The translations under genes were made by a program, and so were the position numbers. Source: Angiostrongylus vasorum (lineage: Eukaryota > Nematoda > Chromadorea > Rhabditida > Metastrongylidae). Taken from it: 64,000 nucleotides of DNA. Location: NCBI GenBank assembly GCA_018806985.1, contig JADANN010000458.1:1736001-1800000 (forward strand), written 5' to 3'. Shown piece after piece: positions 49,201-60,000 of this stretch. The notes beneath the pieces were generated by a model. The model saw nothing but the letters and a program-made list of their open reading frames with translations. It had not been told where the DNA came from and made no database searches. Numbering within the stretch: the stretch's first letter is position 1; each line of letters starts with the position of its first letter.

Positions 49201-49688
49201 ACATATATCTATGTATACTTACTTGGATGGCCCGTCTTCACTAGTTGTGCGGGCGCCAGCGCAATCTCCATTTTTCTTTTCTTTTTGGAGACTTGTAGGT
49301 TCAGCCACTGTGGTTCGCTTGGATCCCGAGGCCAAAATCTGCCCCGGGTCGTCACCACCGCAGGCAGTCGCAGCCGTTGTGGATCAGAGGGAGGAAGATC
49401 ATGTGATTAGTTTGGTACCAGGACGGTGATCTTTCCTGGTAATGGTTTATTCTTAGCTAGGCTTCTTGATGGAAAAGCCGGAAGGAACAAGCGCTGCTCT
49501 ACTGGATTCAATACCATGACCCATGCATATCATATACTTGTGGTTTTGCGTCCCGACATTGAAAAAGAGTGCTCAGGCTTCGGCAACCAGCAGTGATTAT
49601 CCATACTGTCAAAGCCATATACTAGGGCATAAACTCTCATTTCCTATATATATATACATATATATATACATATATATACATATATATA

Positions 49689-49738
<50 letters not shown>

Positions 49739-52308
49739 TTTCACCAGAAACTCTGTGGATTAAAACGATCGATAAGCCACGCTTTCGCAGTCTATAATCG
49801 TACTGAAAGAATTTTGTCGTTCAAGGAAAATATTTACGATTCCCTATTCCGGTCACGGAAGAGTTTCAACAGTTTACCAACACCTTCCGGCAATAGATAG
49901 GCCAGCTAATTCTTCCATTAATTAATTAATTAATTTCAAAAGGTCGGTTTTCTATAGACTTCGGCATAACTAGTTGATACATTTATTTATATGATCTTAT
50001 AAACTGATCTTTCTGAGCTGAGGCGAAGTTGGTATAGGTTTTCGTTGTTATTGGTGCTGTTGGTCGATGGCTGACGTTTCGGCGATTTCACATTCCTCAG
50101 AGCCGTACTGTTACGAGTGGGACTGGTTCTTCCATAGTAGCGCGCGTGCAGCCCTGGATATCTAAAGGCATCATGGACCTGTTATCGCTCAATCTCGTAC
50201 GGCTAAACACTGCTTATCCCTCCAAGAAGTAGACTAGACGTAAGAATATAGTCACTGTTTAGCAGGCTAGAGTCTTGCTCGTTGTTGGAATAAACCAGAC
50301 AAATCGCTCCACCAACTAAGAACGGCCGTGCCCCACCAACCACCAAATCGAGATATCCATAAGTTATTGCATGTAGCTATTGTTTCATTCTTTACTAAAA
50401 AGGGAACAATGCGTCGACGTCCACAATGACGACGACTACTGTTGCCGTTTGACCAATAGTCGCACATGAATCGTATACACAGAATGCGTTGTGCGATCAA
50501 TCTCGTGCATTCTTTCATGCGTAAACAATATGTAATATGCATGTATGCGACAATTGTTTCAATTTTTAAGAACCCTGAACCAGATGTGCTGAAAGGAAAA
50601 CCCAACGACGCTATGCGTTCAAAATTTCGCCACTCTAAGCGTCCGCAGTTCGATGTAAATGGCACAGCTAGCTGCGTTTTTCATCGATACGCGAATTGAC
50701 CGATCCATCGTTGAACTGTATTTAGTATTTAGTATATAGTATATTATATATAGTATATATAGTATATTATACTAGTATTTAGAACTGCACACATGTATAC
50801 ATACACGAATACGTATATATCGTCTCTTCTTCACATTCTCACGTATAGAGATTTTTTTTGCTATATTGGTGCCCACATACAGATTATGCTCGGGTCATTA
50901 AGATTTCCTTTTAATCAGGTGACACATGGATATATATAAATATACATATATGCATAAATGAATGTAATCTTTGTAGCACCGGAATTTTCGTATGTCTTAT
51001 TAAACTTACTACTTAAGGTTGGTGCTGGAACTAATAACGCTCGTCTCGTTGCTATGCTTCGATCGTTGGCTAGCTATCATCATAAGGACCAGGTAATTAC
51101 TCTTAGCACGTTTATATGGGAAAGAGCGGCATATACCAAATTTCTCTACTAGGTCCTTATTTTACTGCATTACTTTTTGTTTTTTGTCCTTCTATTAATT
51201 CGTTAGTTTATCTATCCAACACAGCTTTTGTTGTGCGAGGTATTGGCCATTGAAAGCCGCTCGGTACACTGAATGTATTGTAAAAAAAGCTTTCGAATAA
51301 ACTTATTCGTCCAGTGAGTAGACTACTGCGGAGTTAGAAAAGTGCAAATGTAGGGAAAAAATGCATCACAGCTGTTAAGTTAACCAAGATATTTTGGCAA
51401 CCTGTTACACCCTTGAGTCCGGCGATCGCTGTTTTGTGTGGAAATAGTAGCCCAAAAATTGTTAATGAGAAGGTTGTCCGATATCTCCTTCGTGATAGCA
51501 CAGTCGCCTATGTGGGTCGTGTGACTTACGAACGCGAGCTTTGCTCTCTCAGAGAATTGGGTTTTGTCGCAAATGTGGCAACACTGTGTGCATTTGTGGT
51601 AGGATTTACTTATTAAGATAAATGTGAGCTTTTCTTTTAGGTATCTCTGATGTTAGTACGATTGGCTCAAGGGCTTACCCACCTTGGTAAAGGAACAATG
51701 ACTCTGAATCCATGGCATTCCGATCGCCAGTTGCTTTGTCCAAGTGCTATCGCGGCGCTGCTCACAATTTGTTTCGCATTTCTGGATGCGAATAATTCGG
51801 TGCTGAATAATCGGCAACATTATTTATTGTATAGTCTAGTACTAGCTATCCAACCTCGTATGCTGGTGACGTTATGTGATGACGAGAAGAAACCTGGTAA
51901 TCTTAAACAGGTATCCTTAACATTTTAGTTGTCACTGTTTTGGATTTTATTCCTTTGCAGAGTATTTGTTCCTAATTTTTTCATACTCCAGATTGGTGTG
52001 ACCGTAAGAGTTGGGCAAGCGGTGGACACTGTAGCACAAGCTGGTAAGCCAAAAACGATCACTGGATTCCAGACACACACTACCCCAGTCCTACTAGCGT
52101 ATGGTGAGCGTGCTGAATTAGCTAACGAAGAATGTGAGTTCATGCCCCTTTATGTGTATACGCGTTTCTTTTTCTAATAGCAAGTTGACAATTACATACG
52201 CCAGTGTTCATATAATGTTTAGACGTTGCAATGACTCCTTACTTGGAAGGCTTAGTGATATTAAAGAAAAATCCTGATTATGATGCACCGGTGGCTGTCA
52301 AGAAATAG
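43297..52308 (+). CDS. rpn-1: 26S proteasome regulatory subunit RPN1 (PSMD2)
   Basis: Largest scaffold of the 19S base; docks ubiquitin-like shuttle factors and deubiquitinase and contacts the Rpt ring. Exons: 43297-43404, 43471-43527, 43607-43849, 44005-44117, 45065-45137, 45194-45294, 45421-45579, 46738-46940, 47095-47452, 47658-47769, 47841-48039, 48148-48215, 48332-48445, 48612-48743, 48906-49091, 51018-51092, 51641-51910, 51992-52133, 52223-52308. All phases close; 932 residues, human about 908. Seen: Lys/Glu-rich N-terminus; [47 protein letters not shown]; proteasome/cyclosome repeats with [24 protein letters not shown] and [17 protein letters not shown] blocks; Lys-rich linker at about 630-665; [53 protein letters not shown]; final [10 protein letters not shown]. 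Intron 15 (1.9 kb) and intron 4 hold repeats. Ortholog of C. elegans T22D1.9. Confidence 0.98.
44255..44800. repeat. Palindromic element (copy 5) split by a SINE
   Basis: In RPN1 intron 4. The left arm 'gcatacacgaggtattattt' (44,267) is inverted to 'aagaataaaatagcaccttt' (about 44,480); the right tail 'caaggttaacaggaagtcgg' continues after the SINE at 44,761. The hammerhead core is decayed (CCGAAGA..GACAC). Confidence 0.6.
44531..44750 (+). repeat. tRNA-derived SINE-like repeat, family A, nested, with target-site duplication
   Basis: Head GTGGCGCATTGGTCGGAGGC, GGAATCGATCCCC, internal deletion, tail 'gccagagcttgatcctttta'. TATTTGATCAATG (13 bp) occurs directly before the head and directly after the tail, and the palindromic element is continuous across it. 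Confidence 0.85.
45930..46165 (-). repeat. SINE-like repeat, family C, diverged
   Basis: The minus strand reads GCGTGGTGGGTGACACGCCA and GGTAATCGCGAGTTTGAGTC (B-box-like); 'gaacccagttaaattgaggc' at the edge matches the family C edge at 140-160. RPN1 intron 7. Confidence 0.45.
49215..49475 (-). repeat. Family D repeat, copy 5 (truncated)
   Basis: 'ggatggcccgtcttcactag', 'gtaccaggacggtgatcttt', 'taggcttcttgatggaaaag'. RPN1 intron 15. Confidence 0.6.
49645..49733. repeat. TA microsatellite
   Basis: About 90 bp of (TA)n with CATA interruptions in RPN1 intron 15. Confidence 0.95.
50069..50104 (-). ncRNA. Hammerhead-like motif with weak stem II
   Basis: On minus: GGCT (50104-50101), CTGAGGA (50100-50094), a 13-nt segment with poor pairing, GAAAC (50080-50076), GTC (50075-50073), AGCC (50072-50069), which pairs fully with GGCT. 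Only one arm of the parent element is recognisable. RPN1 intron 15. Confidence 0.33.
50718..50775. repeat. TA-rich simple repeat
   Basis: Irregular TAGTATA/TATA repeat in RPN1 intron 15. Confidence 0.85.
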
Positions 52309-53504
52309 ATGATTGCATATCATTTTACTAGATCCTTTATGCATGTATATGTGAGTCAGCTGAATAAATCTTGGTGCACTTTAACAATTTGTTATCAGTC
52401 GTCAAAATCTTCTGCCTACCTCTACAGGTTCATTCCTTCTGTGTACCCTTACCTGACCGCAGCTCATTTATCCCGTCACGGCATAAGATGCAAATGTCGA
52501 AATAAGGGCGTTATAAATAGTAAGCTGGACAATTAGAATTACTTTGTTCCTTTTTTTACAAAGTTGTCACTTTGTACGGTTGATGTGGGAACCGCACTCT
52601 CTTCGTTCGTCACACTGCTCAAGCTGAAGAGTTCGACACTTCTGAGCTGAACGCTAGTTAAGAACTAATGGCATAACACAGGCATGCGAACTACCTGTAA
52701 CCGCCTCACAGTGAAAAAACTGAAATTAGAAGGCCTTGTGCTAAAAATGTTATGCCGTTCGTGTGTATAGAACGAAACAGCCCACTGAGCAGCTCTATAG
52801 TGCGGTGGTAACAAAGAGAGATAATCTGGCCTGTCCCTACGTTACCTGAAGACCAGGAGAAGTAGGGACTACAGCTGAAGGCGGCAGATTACAAGTGCGG
52901 CGCGTAATCTATTCTACAGTATTGTCAGCTATAAACTAGTAACTTAACGTTTTCATACGAATGCGTGGCTAACATTAGACCACACTGTGCTAAGGTACAA
53001 ATGGTTATGTTCGCTTAAAAAAGTTATGAGTAGAGGGTGTTCTGCACAAAGTACATTTTGTCCATTAACTGAGTACCTGTTTTCTGGCATTTGACTTGAA
53101 TCAATTGCCTTGATTCACTCAAATAGAACTTTATTCCAAGGTTTGAAAATGATCTCTATAAATAGCAATACCGTACTACGAGCTCATTAAATCTCGAACG
53201 CAGATCAAGAATTGAAAGAAACGATGGCTTGACGGTGTGGAGCAAGTTGGGAAGTAACACAACACGATGAAAGAAAATGGATTGACTTGAAGTTTGATGA
53301 ACTGGGGTTACTAAACGCGATCGCATCGACCAAATCGAAGACATCGATTCGTATCAAGAAAAGTCATAGATAGTGCGGTGTCTGCAGCAGTCCGACTCTG
53401 TATCCTCAATGTAAGGTATCTTCAGCTGATTGGCAAAATCTGGACTTACTGCATGGACACATTTCGAAAGATTCAAGAAGCTAACACGTGGTAGTAAGTG
53501 ATTG
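52309..53504. other. Convergent intergenic region between RPN1 and the membrane-protein gene
   Basis: 3' UTRs of both genes. The left arm of the inverted duplication begins at about 53,153. An imperfect hairpin (GTCCCTAC with GTAGGGAC, about 52,835-52,870) is visible; nothing else was recognised. Confidence 0.5.
52363..52368 (+). terminator. Candidate RPN1 polyadenylation signal
   Basis: AATAAA 55 bp after the RPN1 stop codon, the expected distance for a short nematode 3' UTR. Confidence 0.65.
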
Positions 53505-54090
53505 TTAATCGGTTTGTGCTGGTCGATACATGTGCTGCTGAGCAATCCGTCGACGCTGCTCGATCTCTTTGGAATCGTCCTCTCGTGCCACGTACATAGC
53601 CTTCGCCTCGTACTCGTCGTCATCCTCGTAGTAGTAGCCGACTGGACGTGGAGCTTCTAAAAATAGGCACCGTACACCTGCTAATAATGCTTCTTGCGAT
53701 ACAGAGAGCGATCCCTTTTCACTAGTGGTCGTGGGTAAATTCTTTAAACAAAGTATCGTGATGAAAACCTAGGGATTTTCAATGCAGTTCCACTTCAGTA
53801 CATACCGAAATTTCAACAAAAAAAAATATTTCATGTAACTTTTGAAGACAGCAAAATAACTTTCAAAGAAGTCGTCAAGATCAAGATCTATGTGGAGAAC
53901 TCAAAAATGAGGGATTTTCTATCAATCTGTATAAAGCCCATAAGCATAGTGTATATAAAGAGGGTGGCTATAGTCAGTGGTTAGAGGCGCTCTGCAATGC
54001 ACGTAGGTTCGATCGCGCAGCCCAGGCCCACCAAGCCCTACATCTCTCCAGGGTCGACAAATTGTTACCAGACCTGTCTGGGAGGATAGG
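53153..54090. repeat. Left arm of an inverted duplication
   Basis: About 0.94 kb, near-identical in reverse complement to about 56,766-57,698. It includes the authentic last exon of the membrane-protein gene and the head half of a SINE. The exon is identical base for base in both arms as far as I compared; flanks differ at a few sites. Confidence 0.9.
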
Positions 54091-57000
54091 AGCATTGACA
54101 TGATGCACCGCTGTGCCACCGGCAGTCATTTTATAGGCCACATATGCATTAAACCACCTTTAACAATTCTTGATGAAGTCGAATGAATGACGAATCCTTC
54201 ACGGATTGATCAAGCCGAGCTTTATCCTTTTTTTTTGTAAAAAAGCCGACAACTCACCCAATGCAGGACGGCCATAGAGGAAATTAGACTGTTGCAGCTC
54301 GTCGATTTGCACTTTATCCACAAGATCGACGTCGGATTGTTTGAACCGGAACGAGATCATGAGTATTACGATGACAATGACTACCAGTATCGTAACAACA
54401 GCCCCCTAAAACTGACACATGAAGTATCAAGGGAGAAAGATAGGTAATACTGTAGAAGTCACACAAAATACCGAATCTTGAAGAAGCTTCACAACGCACC
54501 TCTACCAATTTCACAGCCGTTTTCTCATATTATGGTTCAATAAAGAACGCGTGTGGCGCTGTGCTTGGAGGCGCCACTGCGACACACACGTGGAATGGAT
54601 CCCTGCTTACCAAGCCTTCCATCCGTCCGGGGTGGGAAAATTGCTGCCAGACTTGTCTGGGAGGATAGCAGCACTGGCTCGGTACATTGGCAGGCCACCG
54701 CGAGTCATTATCAAAGCCAGATATGCATTCAAACACTTCCAAACGATGCTTAATGAAGTCGAATGCATGGCGCATCCTTCAGGGGATTGATCAACGCCGA
54801 GAGCTTTATCCTTTATCCTTTTATGGTTGAATAGCAAGAAAAACAAGAGGAAACATAGACAATAATGAACTGTTTAACGACAACCAACCGAAATCAGAGA
54901 AAGGAATAAACTAGAATACAAATGGACCTCACCTATCCCAGCAGTTATAATTGCGAATCTTTGAGACTTTGGTTGAAATCGAACCTCGCAACTAAAGGAT
55001 TCAATGGTAAGTAAGCATCTTCGGCAGTAGAAGGACCTTCTAAGCAGGTACCAGACAAGGGATGCTCACCGTTCCCCCACTGAAATTCTCTTTGCAAGCG
55101 CACTCCACGTAACCAATAGGGTTCTTCTTGCATACACCATCGTTGAGACAGTAATTAGTACAGGCGTCTGAACGACCAATAGAACTAGAAACATTGAGGG
55201 GTGCACTACTACATGATAACGTATTCCTGTAAATGTGAAAAATATGGTGGCTATACAGACGATAAATGATTAAATATGAATAATTTTTTTTGAAGAAGTT
55301 TATTAAAGGCGACTACCGTGCGTAGACTTCAAGACGTGCTTTTGTTCTTCAAAAAAATCGAGATTCGTGTCCTTAATTTAGAAGAATCAAATGATCTCGC
55401 ACTAACCTTGACAGTACGTTCCATTTCCACGAAATCCTGGCTTACATTTACACTGGAACGAAGGCAGATCGTTGTCATCCGGCAAGTCTATGCAGTGAGC
55501 ATGCCAGGAACAGTTATCTTCGCCGGTCGAACATTGGTTCGTAGAATAGCACTGGGATTCCGAAATGGCACCTGATAGTTGCGGTGAAATTAAATGCCAA
55601 GATAAACTGAAAGTATGGACCGTAGAACTAATATAGATTGTTAAGCCGCATAGAGGGCCAAATCAGCTCTGCGTATGTATAAAATGTGCAAACGGAAGGA
55701 CTATGGAGATGATCCGTTCTCTCCGCTATCTCTGTGTGGTGCATCTCAATCAGATATCAGTCAAAGCCAATATTCAACACGAAAACAGGAACTAACAAGC
55801 CTCTTCCAGCATGATCCATGGAAAAAAAATGCTTTGATCTCCAGTTTGTTTTTTCATACTCAAACCTTGAGAAACTGGCATGTTTATTGTTAGTAGTATT
55901 CCAAGGTCTCATACTGGGATAGGTACTACGCTTAAGACCAACCATATGTATTCCTTCATTTAGGATAATATGGTGCTTCCAATAACCGAATACTGAGTAG
56001 GCCGAGCGGCATAGACAATATTGTCCTTACAAAAGTCCTAAATAACAGAGCCCCACAAAACGGTTAGTAACGGGTTGTGCAGTAGCCGAGACACTCCTTA
56101 GGGATATCACCCTTGTGGCCAGATGCTAGAGCAAACATCACAGCATCACATTACGCAGATCCATCCACAACCATTGCACTACCGTCTTTTTCTATGTGGG
56201 ATCGATCGGCCGCTCATTGAAGATTTTCGTCTTCGTCACGAATGTTGTTGATGCTGATCGAGCCGATTCTCTTTAAAATCCTTAGATAGCTCTTCTAAGG
56301 AGTTCTCACTTGAGTTAGAGACGTTAAGCCTGCCTATGACAAGTTTAGGACAATTTTCTCCACCGCGGAGGGATGAGAGGCTTGGTGAGCCAGATGCAGG
56401 GTCGAACCAGCACATGAGTAGGTTGGCTTTCACGCGTAGTGAATAGGATCATTACCACTTCGCTACCCGCCGCTTCCAATGGTGATACGTGCTCAAAAGA
56501 AGTCAGCAATTATCGTGCTCCCTTCACACCACGCGAGTAGATGAACAACAGCCCATTTGGCACCACTTGAAAAGAACAAATTTGTGAATAACTGTAGTTG
56601 TGGGCAATTTGATAGATAAAGGATAAAGCTCTCGGCGTTGATCAATCCCCTGAAGGATGCGCCATGCATTCGACTTCATTAAGCATCGTTTGGAAGTGTT
56701 TGAATGCATATCTGGCTTTGATAATGACTCGCGGTGGCCTGTCAATGTACCGAGCCAGTGCTGCTATCCTCCCAGACAGGTCTGGTAACAATTTGTCGAC
56801 CCTGGAGAGATGTAGGGCTTGGTGGGCCTGGGCTGCGCGATCGAACCTACGTGCATTGCAGAGCGCCTCTAACCACTGACTTTAGCGACCCTCTTTATAT
56901 ACACTATGCTTATGGGCTTTATACAGATTGATAGAAAATCCCTCATTTTTTGAGTTCTCCACATAGATCTTGATCTTGACGACTTCTTTGAAAGTTATTT

Positions 57001-60000
57001 TGCTGTCTTCAAAAGTTACATAAAATATTTTTTTTGTTGAAATTTCGGTATGTACTGAAGTGGAACTGCATTGAAAATCCCTAGGTTTTCATCACGATAC
57101 TTTGTTTAAAGAATTTACCCACGACCACTAGTGAAAAGGGATCGCTCTCTGTATCGCAAGAAGCATTATTAGCAGGTGTACGGTGCCTATTTTTAGAAGC
57201 TCCACGTCCAGTCGGCTACTACTACGAGGATGACGACGAGTACGAGGCGAAGGCTATGTACGTGGCACGAGAGGACGATTCCAAAGAGATCGAGCAGCGT
57301 CGACGGATTGCTCAGCAGCACATGTATCGACCAGCACAAACCGATTAACAATCACTTACTACCACGTGTTAGCTTCTTGAATCTTTCGAAATGTGTCCAT
57401 GCAGTAAGTCCAGATTTTGCCAATCAGCTGAAGATACCTTACATTGAGGATACAGAGTCGGACTGCTGCAGACACCGCACTATCTATGACTTTTCTTGAT
57501 ACGAATCGATGTCTTCGACTTGGTCGATGCGATCGCGTTCAGTAACCCCAGTTCATCAAACTTCAAATCAATACATTTTCTTTCATCGTGTTGTGTTACT
57601 TCCCAACTTGCTCCACACCGTCAAGCCATCGTTTCTTTCAATTCTTGAGCTGCGTTCGAGATTTAATGAGCTCGTAGTACGGTACTGCTATTTATAGAGA
57701 AATTACCATTAGATGGAAAAACTGGAAAAAAAGAAAGTTGAGAAAAAAAAGTGCGACGATTTTCCCAGGAATTCGCGACTAAATACTAGAAATGAGTGCA
57801 TTTCAGCAATAGATTACTTTCCCTTATTTGGATTATATTGAGAGTCTTGGGTTATTTTTTCTATGTTTATTCTTCGAATGACTCCTGTTTTCTTTGACCA
57901 AAAGCAAATTCAAATTTAATTCGAGGACATGAATTACTAGGTGGTGTACATCATAGTTTTGCAACCTTACCTGATATCTTCCTTAGCAAATCTAATCGGT
58001 CCTGAATTAAGAAGGGTAGATCAAACTAGTATTTTTGAACGCATTTCACTTCACAATAAGTATTGGGAACCAGTATAACGATAAGCGGACCACGAGCGAT
58101 TGGGAAACATCAATTCTTTAGGAGCAATATCCTGGAAAAACAAAGAAAAAGTAAACCAACCTTGAGCAGCTGTGGTGTGATCGACGGGGCACAGCTTGCA
58201 GGTCGTATGTTGTTCTTCGTCTTGGAATGTTCCTCGCGGACAGAACTGACAGTGTTTTCTGAAGGACATATGGTTCACACCAATCACAGACGCGGGGCAC
58301 AAAGGAGAAAACCATTCCAATTCAAGTGCTTCTTTCCTATTCAACTGCTACTATGCGGGAAATGTTTTATCATGTACTCTACAAAAAATGTTTTATTGTC
58401 TGCTGTACTGGAAACGAAATGGATGTATTTCACAATATGCTAGAACAATGAAACCAAAAAAATTGAATAGATTTCAGGACCCATGTTTGCTGTAAGTTCA
58501 TAAGAAGGGCTACCTAATTCTAACCCACACCCCTAGAAGTCACATATGAATCATGAGGTGAGCACCCTCGAAAAATAACCACGCCATTTCTTTTTTCTTG
58601 CAATTGTTGCCTTGTAATTCCGTTTTATCACAGATTTTCCCAAGAAATTCTTATGTCTTCAGATCCGATGTCCATTCTACATATAGTGTCATGTACTCCA
58701 TCGGTTTTTGGTGATTGGTTGCATAGCATATGTAGAGGACGTTTTGGCGTTTTTTCTATTTTCATCACACAAACCATTGCGTACCGCACACATAGAGCTT
58801 GGGAAAAAACTGCTTCTTGTATGAACGGAGTCACCTGTGCAGGGACAAAGTACAAGAGTGTCTCGTCTGTTGAGAGACTACCACAGATGAAGACCAATTT
58901 GATCGGTAGGTTCAGAAGAGGAAAGAATTCTACAAGAAGACAACCTACTGGATGTCGGAAACGGAAAAGCTGATGGGCAAATGCGATAAAAGCGTTATAT
59001 TCTCGATTCTTTCCTTTTGTCTACGATATGCTCGCCTCTTCGAAGCGCAGCAGAGATGCCTGTCAAGTTCCACGAAATGTGGAAAAAGGTACAGTTACGA
59101 ATCAAAAGAAAATACAGAATCATAAAGAATGCCTCAGCGAGATCTTATCAAGATAAAACCAAGTGGTGGACACTAAATTGATTTTCGCAGCTAAGATCTT
59201 CGAAGGATACGGATTTTTTCCGGCCTTTGCGGAATCTAAAGAAGTAAACATTGACAGAGCTGTCGAAAAATGAAGCCAAAAGATAACAAGTGGGCAAGAA
59301 GAATAATAGATGGATTTGGAGAAAGTCAGAAAGACCGTGAGGTCGACCTAAAAAGGCGATATAGCGTTTCGTCGAAATTGAGAAGCAGCTGTACTCATAG
59401 ATAAAATAAACTTTTAGATCCCTAGGGAGCAGACGAACCTACACGTCATGTGACCGCCCCTATAAATGACAGTTGCAAGAAGATGAAATTAGTAGACAAA
59501 TTGATGGTACAAACGTGAAAATAGGTCATTTATGACATGTAAGTAAAGGGTGCTCAAGCGGAAAAGTAAGACAAACATTACTATGATGTTCATACTGTCT
59601 AGTAACTCCCCCATCTCGTGAATTTCCTGTGTTCATGAAGGAGCGACCAGACAGCTTCCTTTTCTTTGTTCTGCAAGAGAACTACTAAGTGTTAAACTTT
59701 TCTTCTTTAGGTTTAGTTTCATGCAGCTTTTTTTTGCCATTGTCAAATCACTGTTTTAACGTGACCCATAATGCGCCACCTTCTCTTGGCTGCCCCCTTG
59801 CGTGTTATCGCTTTAGCAGTGAATGGACCACATACAAAAGAAAAGCTCTCGGCGTTGATCAATCCTTGAGGGATACGCCATGCATTCGACTTCATTATGT
59901 ATCGTTGGAGGTGACTGAATGCATATCTGGCCTTTACAATGGCTCGCGGTGGCCTACAGATGTATCGAGCCAGTGCTGCTATCCTCCCAGACAAGTCTGG

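Noticed and set aside
57197..57499. Plus-strand gene encoding the GYYYEDDDEY peptide
   Set aside because: It is an isolated duplicated terminal exon with no upstream exons on that strand.
58653..58973. 106-codon plus-strand frame in the membrane-protein intron
   Set aside because: No homology recognised; codon content resembles surrounding intron DNA.
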